From: Neospora caninum Liverpool | Lineage: Eukaryota; Apicomplexa; Conoidasida; Eucoccidiorida; Sarcocystidae | Direction: 5' to 3' | Assembly: GCF_000208865.1 (NCBI RefSeq) | Contig: NC_018391.1 | Span: 1,302,001-1,366,000 of the forward strand | Length of the DNA: 64,000 nucleotides | Shown here: in pieces, positions 37,183 through 46,442 of the stretch | How the letters are laid out: the number at the start of each line of letters is the position of its first letter | Numbering within the stretch: position 1 is the first letter of the stretch | Notes under the pieces: generated by a model | What the model was told of the DNA's origin: nothing | What the model saw: the letters and a program-made list of their open reading frames with translations, nothing else | Database searches by the model: none | Program-made: the position numbers and the translations under genes

Positions 37183-37466
37183 AGTCCAGTAGGGTGGTGG
37201 TGTACAGCAATCATAAAGAACTTGGCTTTCTGTATCTCATAACTGGAGTGATATTCAGTATTCTAGTGGTTCTTTACCTTACTTGGGTATCTGGCTTTGA
37301 CCTATGGGCTGCCCTTAGTTTCGTTGTTTCATTCACCCTTGGTGGTACAACAGGAGTATTTATGGGTAATGCAGATATGGATATTGCACTACATGATACA
37401 TACTATATTATTGCACATTTCCATTTTGTATTATCTCTTGGAACAATTGGTAATGCATTGACATAG
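37183..37466 (+). pseudogene. Chimeric cox1 NUMT: N-terminus fused to C-terminal part
   Basis: One open frame of about 90 codons begins with the cox1 N-terminus ([20 protein letters not shown]). It then jumps in frame to the late part of cox1 ([20 protein letters not shown], then [18 protein letters not shown]). The missing middle shows that this is not a functional oxidase subunit. The in-frame fusion looks like a recombined mitochondrial block that entered the nucleus. Confidence 0.88.
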
Positions 37467-37510
37467 TTATCGTACAGGCAGGATTATTTATAAGCTTTTT
37501 CTAGGGAGGT

Positions 37511-37550
37511 GATACGCGATCCAGAACTGTGTAACTCAAATCGAATAAAA
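37511..37550 (-). pseudogene. Short cox1 NUMT, inverted
   Basis: The minus strand encodes FIRFELHSSGSRI, which corresponds to the FIRFELYSSGSRI segment near the cox1 N-terminus. It lies about 45 bases after the chimeric cox1 fragment and on the opposite strand. Confidence 0.75.
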
Positions 37551-37607
37551 TGTCTGTGTTTTCCGGATCCAAGTACTAATACGTAAAACAGCAGGACCTC
37601 CAATTGT

Positions 37608-37646
37608 TTCTGGTACGATATGAAGTGGTGTTACGAACCGGTTGAC
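37608..37646 (-). pseudogene. Short cob NUMT
   Basis: The minus strand reads VNRFVTPLHIVPE, the conserved cytochrome b segment before the PEWY motif. It then diverges (TIGGPAV) where cob continues with WYFLAYY. It is part of the same mosaic NUMT cluster as the fragments at 37183-37550. Confidence 0.8.
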
Positions 37647-40600
37647 TGGTATGGACCTAGCTGGGTGTGAAAGTTGCATCAAATCGAAAGCAAGGAAAAG
37701 GAAAGTTAACAACATATAAATTTTTTATCCAGTGTCAAGTTTGAACGTAATGAGCCATCCTACCGATCTTCATGTTTGCTTGGAGGTTCTCTGTAGCACT
37801 TCGATGTCCCCTACTACATTAAGGTTATTCGCGAAGATTACTTTGTAACTCCGTTCATGGAAATCAAAAGAGCTGCTGCACAACTGTTTCGTCCAACAGG
37901 AAACAACTTCCCGGTCTCCTCCAATCCACTCGGGATACCAATATCACTCCACAGTCAAGTACCACCACGTCAAGGAATCATCCCTCACGGCAAGCTTATT
38001 CCAGGTCATCGGGAGAAGGGGCAAGGTCAGGCAGCTAAAAGGGCGTTGGAGAATAGGTATCAGTACTTGATACCGAGTACCCTACCGTGTAGGGTCATCA
38101 TGATGATTTTGATTGCTCGTTGAAAAAGCTGGTTTCACTGAGACATCACTCACGAAGAGACAAGGGTGACCGTGACAAGCATGTTGTCGGGAGCATAGTT
38201 ATTGCTGTGCCTTGAGAGACAACAGAGCTCCTTTACATGTGGCTCAAGGGCTCATAGCAGTTCCGGGTAGGATGTATTTCTGTCGTGCAAGCACAATTCA
38301 TCTCGTGACCATGCGCGTGGCTAGTCCATGTACAAATATGGGCACAAACGATGTTGGTAGCAGTATCGTCTCGAAGCAGTGTACATCCCCCCCCTAGTGC
38401 GGCGTTGAACGAAAGAGGAAGAGGCAAGAAGAGATGAGGGCCAGCCTTTTGCTAGGGGGTTCCGTGGACAACTACCGTGTAGCCGTCTTACTGATTATCG
38501 CACCTTTGCCCTTGAGATGAAAACTGTAACGACCCGAGAACTGATGACTTTGTAAAGCCGTCAATTCTCGAGTTTGTCTCTTGACCACTCGCGGACAACA
38601 GCCTTTCGAAGTTCGCAATATCTGCCTCATGGCCTTGATCTTCATTATGGGGATGGATAGGTTCGTCCCTGGCTGTACTTCGTTGATTAAAGGCACTTGG
38701 CTACTGGATCGCTGGCCTCCGTCTCTCAGCGGTAATATCACTTCAAGTATCGAGCCACAAAAAGAAGCAAATTCAGGTAGTCGGTGTGTATCTGAATCGG
38801 AAGGAGCTGAAAATTCCTTGAGTAGCGTTTCATCAGCGAGGACTTGCTCTCTCCAGCGACGCTAAACTGTTTTTCAAGTCCCTTCCATTGGTGTTGTCAG
38901 GTTACTGGACTCCTCAGCTACCGCTTTTGGGGTAGAACAGTAGTCGATACAAGGGCGTTATGTCATCGTCCGTTTGAGGCGAAGAGTGTACAGGGAAGAA
39001 ACATATTTCGCGGATTGCAGTTGCGGTGGCGTGGTCAGTAGTGATCCGATATAACATGTTCTATATGAAAGATGCAGTTTGCCGCAGATAGTGGTGCCTG
39101 TGGTCCGGCTCCTCTTTTACCGGGGAGACTGAAGAGAGCACGGGCTCACGAGTCCAATCTATATAACAAACCAAATGCAAGCTTGAACAGGACTAGAGAA
39201 AGGAGTGACATTTGTCGCTGTTCACTCGTCTGCTACCGAGGGATTATCACTTGCCTCCCCACGACATCGAGTTATTTTCCTTATAGGCAAGCGTGGGTTT
39301 GCCAGCAGCTAAACTAAGACAGAGTTTCAGCAGTGGAAGACGTCTTCGTCTGGCTAGTCCACAGGCGGGTGCAGCTAACGATGCTGCCATACGATGAGGC
39401 AGCTCCGTACGTGGCATCCCAATGTAACCTCGGGCGACCTCGTCCGAGCGAGGAAGCCACCCATCGAGGTAGTATCCTCATTAAGAGGCCTGTTCAGTGA
39501 AGGAAGTACAGTGCCGCCAACATGCATTTTTTGGTAACTGTAAAAGCATGGGAAGCTGGGTATGGCCCCTTGGCTGCATTGTGACTCCAGTGTAGTAGAC
39601 GATTACTTACCGAGAGGTCCACGTGTCCGGTCTCGTAACCTTACAGGTGTGGGCAGCGCTTTAGATGGTTCGTCTATCAGTTGACAGGTGGCCCAGTGAG
39701 CGAGGTAATCCAGTTTAATCCCAGCAAGGCGTCGACCGTGTGTGTTAACCCCGTCGGAGTGAGTCCTTCTGCTTTTAGAAGTGCTTCCATCCTCCTAGTT
39801 TATTCATATATCAATATAAAGGGAAATGGAGGTTTCTTTGCGTAGCAAGCATACGTTAGATCTCATGAAGGGCGGTTTATCATCAAGGGTTTTAATGTGC
39901 TTCAGGTAAAGCAGGCTTAACGTACCGAGTGGTCGAGCCCACATTGGAAGCGTTGCTGGACCGGTCTGTGACTGTATCTCAAAACGCCTGTCGCAAAATT
40001 CATTTGCTCTCCTGGTGGCGTATGGACAATGGAGGAGACCCAGGAACCCAGCTCCTGTCTTGCACATTCACTGCAGTTCGTTGAATGAAAAACGTGCGGC
40101 ACGATACGGTACAGCAAAATCATTTGTGGCTCGGGTGATGCAATGCATAGTAGCATGTGGTGCGACTATTTCTTGCGTCCAGGTCGCCGGGTTTCAACAG
40201 GAAGGAACGAACAGGCAGATCATGGGGCTCAGTGGTTCAGTGCTGTGCTGAACTCAATGAACGAATTCCTATGGGTTCGACCGCTGGAGAGCTCCCGAGT
40301 GACGGCCGTTAGAGTTGATCCAGGTTGACTAGGCATGATGTTGGACTATGTAACTGAATACATAGCCTCTGCACATAACACCTGATGGAAATACGATGAT
40401 GTGGAAGGAAAGTGAATTCGGCACGCCGGACATACTCAAGCAAATAACACCAAGCGCACATCAGGTAGCGGATAGGATACGGATAAATCACGTGCAGAAG
40501 AGGCAACATCGAGAATTTCAGAAGTTTCAGCATTTGAACATTTCCGACGGTGGCAATATGCACATCCCGTCAGGAGACGAGATACGCTGGTAGCGGTTTT

Positions 40601-42611
40601 CTGTGTCGCGCTGGAATGCGTTGTGCTGACATGAATTAATTTAACCGGCTGTTTCAGCATTCAATTTCACAGGTAAATACATGTACCAACATGCACATCC
40701 AATATACAGCGGAATACGCTAGGTTGTTGTGTTACGCTTGCGGCCTCCGGTGGCTTGAGGTTTAGCAACTCATTTTATTTTCGAGAAATGCACCGGTTAA
40801 AGACGGTCAGGGTGAACTGTGGTAGAACAGCTGAGCACTGAAGTCCCCCAGTTGTGTCTTCACACCTGACGCAGCTTCGCAGTGTCGCAGAAGCGCTCTT
40901 ATGTTACTCGAAATGTGCTGGAAGGCAAATGACTTTCGAAAAGCAATAGCTAGGACACGCAGGAAATCAGAGGCTTGTGATACGTATTCTTATAAGACGC
41001 ACAGCTACTCGCAGTGATCCACACTATCATGGTGGATGAATGTGGATCTAGATACGTCAGCACTGCACTTTTTCTTGGGGACGAAAGTCGATGAGGGACT
41101 CCTTAATCCTGGAAACGCCACGTCTCTGGTGTCGTGGAACACACTGTTCTTGGGATTGTTTGTGGGCAGATGGACAGGTTTTATTCGGAACACAGTAACA
41201 TTTCAAAGCAGATTAGCACCTTTAGAACGCGTTCCGGTGTTTGAAGATTTTGGCACTGCAGTGCAATCACAAAGGGTCAGATGGTCGTTCGAGTCGCCGT
41301 GTGCCATGTAGCGGACTCCGCGCCACGCCTGGTTAAAAGCGACATAAGCGTACACACGTTAACCTGACAACCCAAACTGCTGCATCGAGACGCTCAGGCG
41401 TCAGTGACACAGGCGCGTGCATCGCGGCTTTTACGGCTTTTTGTTCCCTGACGAGGACAGGTTGAGGTGGGCCACCAGGAACGGCCACAACCTAGCACTG
41501 ATGACGCTGATATGTGTGCGAAAGAAGCACACGGGCATCATTGGTGAATGTGTCTGGAGATACATAAAAAGCTTTAGCTGGATCATTCATTGGGGATCCC
41601 CTGAATGCCTATTCGCATTTTCGGTCAACAACGTGCTCATGTTGTGTTCGTGAACACGGCAACAACGCATAATCCTAGGTCGCGCCAGGCGATACGGGCC
41701 ACCACGCCAGGTGGTTTATTTCGTGATGAAAAGAAAGTAGGAACCGAAGATGCAGGTGAAGTCTCTGCTGGTTCACTAGAGGCGGGCAGAAATAACTTCA
41801 TATAAGATCTCCTGGAAGACAAACATGCTGCCATCTGGTTCTCATGCAAGTCTTGCTGATTCCTTGATAAAACCGTGATACGAACAACCTGTGACCGGTT
41901 CGCGCCTGTCTAAATCCCTTTTGGCCTGCGGATGAGAGATGGAATTTTTGGAGTAGAGGAGTGGCTGAAAAGATTTGCCGGCACTGTCTGAAGACAAGAT
42001 GGGACGGGAGTCAGAGTCGACGTAGAAGGACGGGTACTTTGAGTACAAACTCTCTGGGCCGTTGTACGCATAGTGCGCAGAATGTCGTGAGAAGTCTACC
42101 TCACAACCGGAGGCAGCCGTCACGGTGGAGCAAAAGAATGAAAACGGAAGTCAAATCCGGTTCGTGCAAAATGGCAAGTCTTTACCAATCGCTTCGTGAC
42201 GGTCGCCAGAAACTAAACGGGCCCGCCACGCGGACCGTCCAGGGATTGCCCTGGCTTGTCTCCGTCGGGCCCCGCGTGTGCATGCGCACAGAGTCTCGGG
42301 GCAAGACACTCGCTGACTCCTTTTCTGCTTTTTCGCACCGATTTACGCCAGCAGCATCCGTCTATGGAGGGCGTTTCATTTTTGTATGTTGCCTGAAAAT
42401 CCGCTCAAATTCTCCGTTTTTTGTGTATGGGGCGATTTCAGGTACGGTTACGGCCGTCCTCTGCCACCTTTGTTTGAGGCTGTCTACTTTCTCCACACGG
42501 TGTCTCTCCATCGTGTGTGCGGCGATGGCGGGTTTTCGTCTCCATCAGAAATCTTCACAGTTTTTCCGCAGGGTCAGGATTTCGAGACAGACCACACTTT
42601 CTCGCTTTGAC
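37647..42611. other. Gene-poor region, second part
   Basis: Apart from a coding-like segment at 37798-38123 (see findings), no gene is supportable. A minus-strand open frame at about 38870-38472 and a plus-strand one at 40396-40593 have protein-like composition but no recognised domain. The last 650 bases are open in the frame of the following gene and may be its 5' UTR or an N-terminal extension. Confidence 0.45.
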
Positions 42612-44774
42612 ATGAGTGGCGTCACCTGTAGTCCTGCGGAGCCGCCCTCTTCCGCAGATTTGGGACCTCAGACGAAAGTGACTTCCAAATTAAAAGTTCA
42701 CACTGGTGTTTCACGGAACCAAGTGCATGTCGCCGCCGATATGAGGAATTGCACTTCCGGGCGTCGTGCCCGGAAGTGCAATTTCTCTGTTTCGTGTCTT
42801 CCTTCACGCATTTGCTTTCTGGTGCTCCTCGCGCTCCTTGCCTTGATGTGGCCCTGTTCGTTCCCTCCTGTGTCGTCCGACAAATCTGCCGCATTGCATA
42901 TCTCTCGCGCTCTTTCTTTGCCGGGTTCTGTCATAACTGCGGACGCCATTCGTTTGTATTCAGCTTCTGCTGCGACACCTTTCTCGTCTTTGTCACTCCT
43001 CTCCTATCCATCGCGTAACACTTCTTACCGGTTTTCTTCTGCGTCGCCGGACTCCCCGGCTCGGTTGTCGAACGCCGCGAGCTCACCAGAGTTCTCGTCA
43101 GCCCTTAACAGGAGAACGCAGGGGGGCTGCTTGGCGGCTGCATTGTTCGAGGTCAATCGGCCTAACGTTCTTGCTATGTCCACACCCTCTGTTTCTTCTC
43201 TCTCCGCTCGTTCGCATCCCGAGGCCGCTCAGACCTCTCCTGTACACGGAGAAGCTGAGCCGTCAGCTTCCCATTTCTCCACCTTAGCAACACCATGGCG
43301 AGGAGGGTCAAGGACGATTCGTCAAAGAGCCCCGACGGGCCTTGGTGCCGTCGAGAAGGGTGGGTTATTCGCTCCGGTACAAAGGTCCGCGGAGGCGAAG
43401 GGGGTTGCACGGCAGTGGACAGATGCCGTGAACGAACCTGCCCATAGGGAGTCAGCACCTGGGGACGCTTCTCAGGTTTTGCTTCTCCCTCTTCTGAAAT
43501 CGCTCTCTGGGAATCTGCCTCTCCCTTTCTCGTCAGAGGATCTCAGGAAAGACGGGGCGGCAGGAGGAAGTCCGAACCGAACCGAGAACAGAGAGGAGGG
43601 TCCGGAGGAGAAAGGCAAGGATAGCGGCGGCAATTCCTTTTCAGCGAACCCACTGACAGATGGAGCTCTCGATATATCTGAATTGCCTACGCGTACTCAA
43701 CCCATCCACCCTCTCTACGTCTACGGGGCTGTGGGGAAAAACGTGGGTGTTCAAGCGGCCGTTGATGCGGCTGTAGGACTGGCTGCCTCTGAGGCTCTAA
43801 GTCACGTTGCATCTTTGAGCGAAGCCTTGCAGAAGCTGAGTGAAGTGCTTCTTCGCAAGGGTGGCCAGCCGGCTGGCGGAGCTGAAGGAGAGAACCGAGG
43901 CGCTGCCGCGGCAGAGGGCGAAATACACACAGTCCCGCCACTGGAGAGCCTGAAACTTCCTCTTGAAGGCTCTGATGCCTCAGACGTCATCGCGGCAGCG
44001 CGGCAGAGGTTTCGGGAGGTAGCAACTGCCTCCCTTGCGAAGTCGGCGGGTAGCTCAGAGTCATCACAGCGGCCGCAGGAGACTGAAGTGGCAACCGCGA
44101 TGGCAGAGGGCGAGAAACAGCTTGAGTCGATTCTCGACGCCTCTCTCGGAGCATTATTTCAGCAACAAATGAGCCTCTTGCTCCTGCACATTGTGCAGAG
44201 GGTTACTTCGTCCGTGTCTTCAGGAGCCTACGGGTCCGAAAAACCCGCGCAGCGATCCGAGGCCGTCCGTGGCGGACTGGCTAAGCACGCACCTTCGCCT
44301 GTGACAGCCTGTGTCCAGGAATTCGAGAGCTTGCTCAGACGGGCTGTGCCGAATGCGGAGCAGAGACGGCGATGGGGGGCGAATTCGCTCCGGTTGCAGC
44401 TGCAGAGACACCTTCTGAATTGGGAAAAGGAGAAAGATGTCGAGAAGAACAGAGAAATCCGTCAAACCCGGAGTCAACAGGCTCTCCTCCAAGTTCTTCA
44501 AAGACAGCAAGAACAACTCGAACAGCTGCAACAGCACATCCAGCAATCTCAGCAAGCAACGCCGGTGTCCTTTGGGGCAGCCTACCGGGTTCCTGACACC
44601 AATCTCCAGCTCGCTGCGGCCGCAAGACAAGGAAAGTTACACATCAACGTCAGTTGCCTCCCAGACGAGGCGGCGGCGGCTGGAGCAGCCGGAGGCATCC
44701 TGGGGAACCAGGGATTCGTCAAGGGTGTTGAAGCAGCTGGTAACTTGGGGCTTAGTGTAAACTTCGGGATTTAA
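42612..44774 (+). CDS. Predicted secreted protein with Gln-rich coiled-coil tail
   Basis: The family is not recognised. A single exon encodes 720 residues from the ATG at 42612. A later in-frame ATG at 42741 puts the hydrophobic stretch (ICFLVLLALLALMWPCSF) about 20 residues from the start, as a normal signal peptide, and gives 677 residues. An earlier ATG at 42138 sits in an A-rich context and is also in frame. After the signal comes a long Ser/Pro/Ala-rich region. A helical segment (VQAAVDAAVGLAASEALSHV) follows near the middle. The C-terminal third has a charged Gln-rich coiled coil (ALLQVLQRQQEQLEQLQQHI) and a Gly/Ala-rich end reaching LGLSVNFGI. A signal peptide plus low complexity suggests secretion, perhaps to rhoptries, micronemes or dense granules, but no organelle motif is certain. 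The coding sequence contains a perfect hairpin at 42747-42783. Confidence 0.7.
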   Translation: MSGVTCSPAEPPSSADLGPQTKVTSKLKVHTGVSRNQVHVAADMRNCTSGRRARKCNFSVSCLPSRICFLVLLALLALMWPCSFPPVSSDKSAALHISRALSLPGSVITADAIRLYSASAATPFSSLSLLSYPSRNTSYRFSSASPDSPARLSNAASSPEFSSALNRRTQGGCLAAALFEVNRPNVLAMSTPSVSSLSARSHPEAAQTSPVHGEAEPSASHFSTLATPWRGGSRTIRQRAPTGLGAVEKGGLFAPVQRSAEAKGVARQWTDAVNEPAHRESAPGDASQVLLLPLLKSLSGNLPLPFSSEDLRKDGAAGGSPNRTENREEGPEEKGKDSGGNSFSANPLTDGALDISELPTRTQPIHPLYVYGAVGKNVGVQAAVDAAVGLAASEALSHVASLSEALQKLSEVLLRKGGQPAGGAEGENRGAAAAEGEIHTVPPLESLKLPLEGSDASDVIAAARQRFREVATASLAKSAGSSESSQRPQETEVATAMAEGEKQLESILDASLGALFQQQMSLLLLHIVQRVTSSVSSGAYGSEKPAQRSEAVRGGLAKHAPSPVTACVQEFESLLRRAVPNAEQRRRWGANSLRLQLQRHLLNWEKEKDVEKNREIRQTRSQQALLQVLQRQQEQLEQLQQHIQQSQQATPVSFGAAYRVPDTNLQLAAAARQGKLHINVSCLPDEAAAAGAAGGILGNQGFVKGVEAAGNLGLSVNFGI
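42747..42783. repeat. Perfect 16-bp inverted repeat with 5-base loop
   Basis: The arms 42747-42762 (aattgcacttccgggc) and 42768-42783 (gcccggaagtgcaatt) are exact reverse complements around gtcgt. The hairpin sits inside the coding sequence just before the signal-peptide core of the secreted protein gene. Confidence 0.95.
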
Positions 44775-46442
44775 TGAGAGCACGGAAGGCGGAACAAGAA
44801 CAGTGTGAGCATCCACACTAAACGGAGAGAGAAGAGACACCTCGGGAGAGACAGCGGAAGAGAGACATACGGCGCCAAACAACGGAATCGTGGGAGGAGA
44901 ACCTTAAACGGGGAGAAGGGTTGTGGAAGGCACGTTACCAGGAAGAGGAGGCAAACTGAAGGCAGAAAAGGACCAGGGTAGCACAAAAGGGAGGTAGTGA
45001 TAAGAAGTCCGACTGGCAGCTCCGAAATACAGCCGGCTGTGTATACTTGGAAGCTTCTTCAGCGAGAGGGCGACTGATAACCGGCAATTTCTGTAGCCAA
45101 CGTGGATTACTATGGGGACTGTTTGGCAGGTGCCCGACGCGATTTGGCGTTTCGCGTGAGTTGCCTTCTCATTGGTTTTCGTTTGGCACCACTTGCGCTA
45201 CCAAACGCATGGATAGGTCGGGACCGGGGTTCGCACAGGATCTTTTGAACGCGTTCACGGACCGTCGGTGTGGACACTACGGAGAAGTTTGCCCTTAGCG
45301 ATTGGTGGTATCAGCTTCGAGGTTCGAATCAGGAGACCTGGATGAAAAATTGTTGTTGCAACATGACGGAAGAGTGATCTCTAGCTCCAGCAGATGCTCT
45401 TCAGAAGACACAGCCTTTCGTTTTTTGTTCCCTTTTCCCTGCACATGTCTCTCGGGAGAGCAACGCGACGCTCCCCTGGACCACAGAAACGAAATGCTGT
45501 CAAAAACCGCCCTCACGGTTGGGCGACCGCCGAATGTATGGCGGAGGACAATTTCGGATGCTCTTGAGAAGCGAGGAAACTCGTAAGAATTTGAGGAGTC
45601 TGCGTTTCATCTCACAGAAAGGAGACACCGTGAGTTGAAAAAAGGACGGCCATATCTCTATGAAATCACTGCGTAGAAACTTTTTCCACCCTCTCAGATG
45701 CTTCCACGTCTCTTTAAGTACACTCTCCTCGAGCAAAAGGATCTGGAGAGCAGGAAAGACTGCGCGCACGCTATGCCAGTGGGACGAGGCCCGCTACATC
45801 CTTCACCGGCAACACGTGGAGGACAGATGCTGCGACAGCGATTCACACCGAAAAGCTGCGTTGGCGCAGACTGACAAAAACATTTTGAAACGCTACCCTG
45901 TCAAGCGCGGATCTGCCGGTTTCCTTTGTGAAGCTGCAGGTGATTATCACACAGCAACCCCTGCGTAGACTAGGAAGACGGGGTCTTCACGGAGGGCTGG
46001 GCGACAGTGCTTTTCCCGTTCCTGTTTAAATACAGAGTGTGCATGAACACATTTGAGGAAGATAGGTTCCTAAAGCGCGGAGATCACCAAGCGAGGCCTG
46101 GATTTGAGCACATCAGTGTGCGTAATTATTTCCAAGACGCACAATGGAACTCGAAGGCAACCACGCGTACGTGTTCCGTGGCGTTAGCTGTCTCACCAAA
46201 TGCACCCGTGCCGCCTTTTGAACGACAGAAACGACCTCGCTTGTCTCTTCCCTCCCTCTACCGGCTGCGAAGATACCGATACCTGTCTCCGTTCCTGCGC
46301 TTGTTGCACTTTGACCCCCCAGAAAGCTGCCTGACAGAGCTACCGACCGAAATATGCAACAGCCGCTCTTCTCGAGAACTGGACGCTCTGCCTGTCCCTT
46401 ACAGGTTCGCAACCCCGCCCTTTTGACGGTGGCGCTTTTCAC
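44775..46442. other. Convergent intergenic region (3' UTRs)
   Basis: This lies between the stop codons of the plus-strand secreted-protein gene and the minus-strand 1599-residue protein. Both 3' UTRs should lie here. Open frames of up to about 140 codons (for example plus 46007-46426) have no recognisable content. Confidence 0.5.

Noticed and set aside
38472..38870. Minus-strand open frame with VQPGT, recalling the region before a Ty3/gypsy reverse transcriptase
   Set aside because: The similarity is a few residues only. No reverse transcriptase, protease, integrase motifs or LTRs were found nearby.
40000..40600. Plus-strand frames with faint resemblance to retroelement integrase
   Set aside because: Stops interrupt all frames, catalytic D,D,E spacing is not visible and no LTRs flank the region.
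45315..45332. ggttcgaatc B-box-like word
   Set aside because: The flanking bases do not form a T-stem and no tRNA fold is found.
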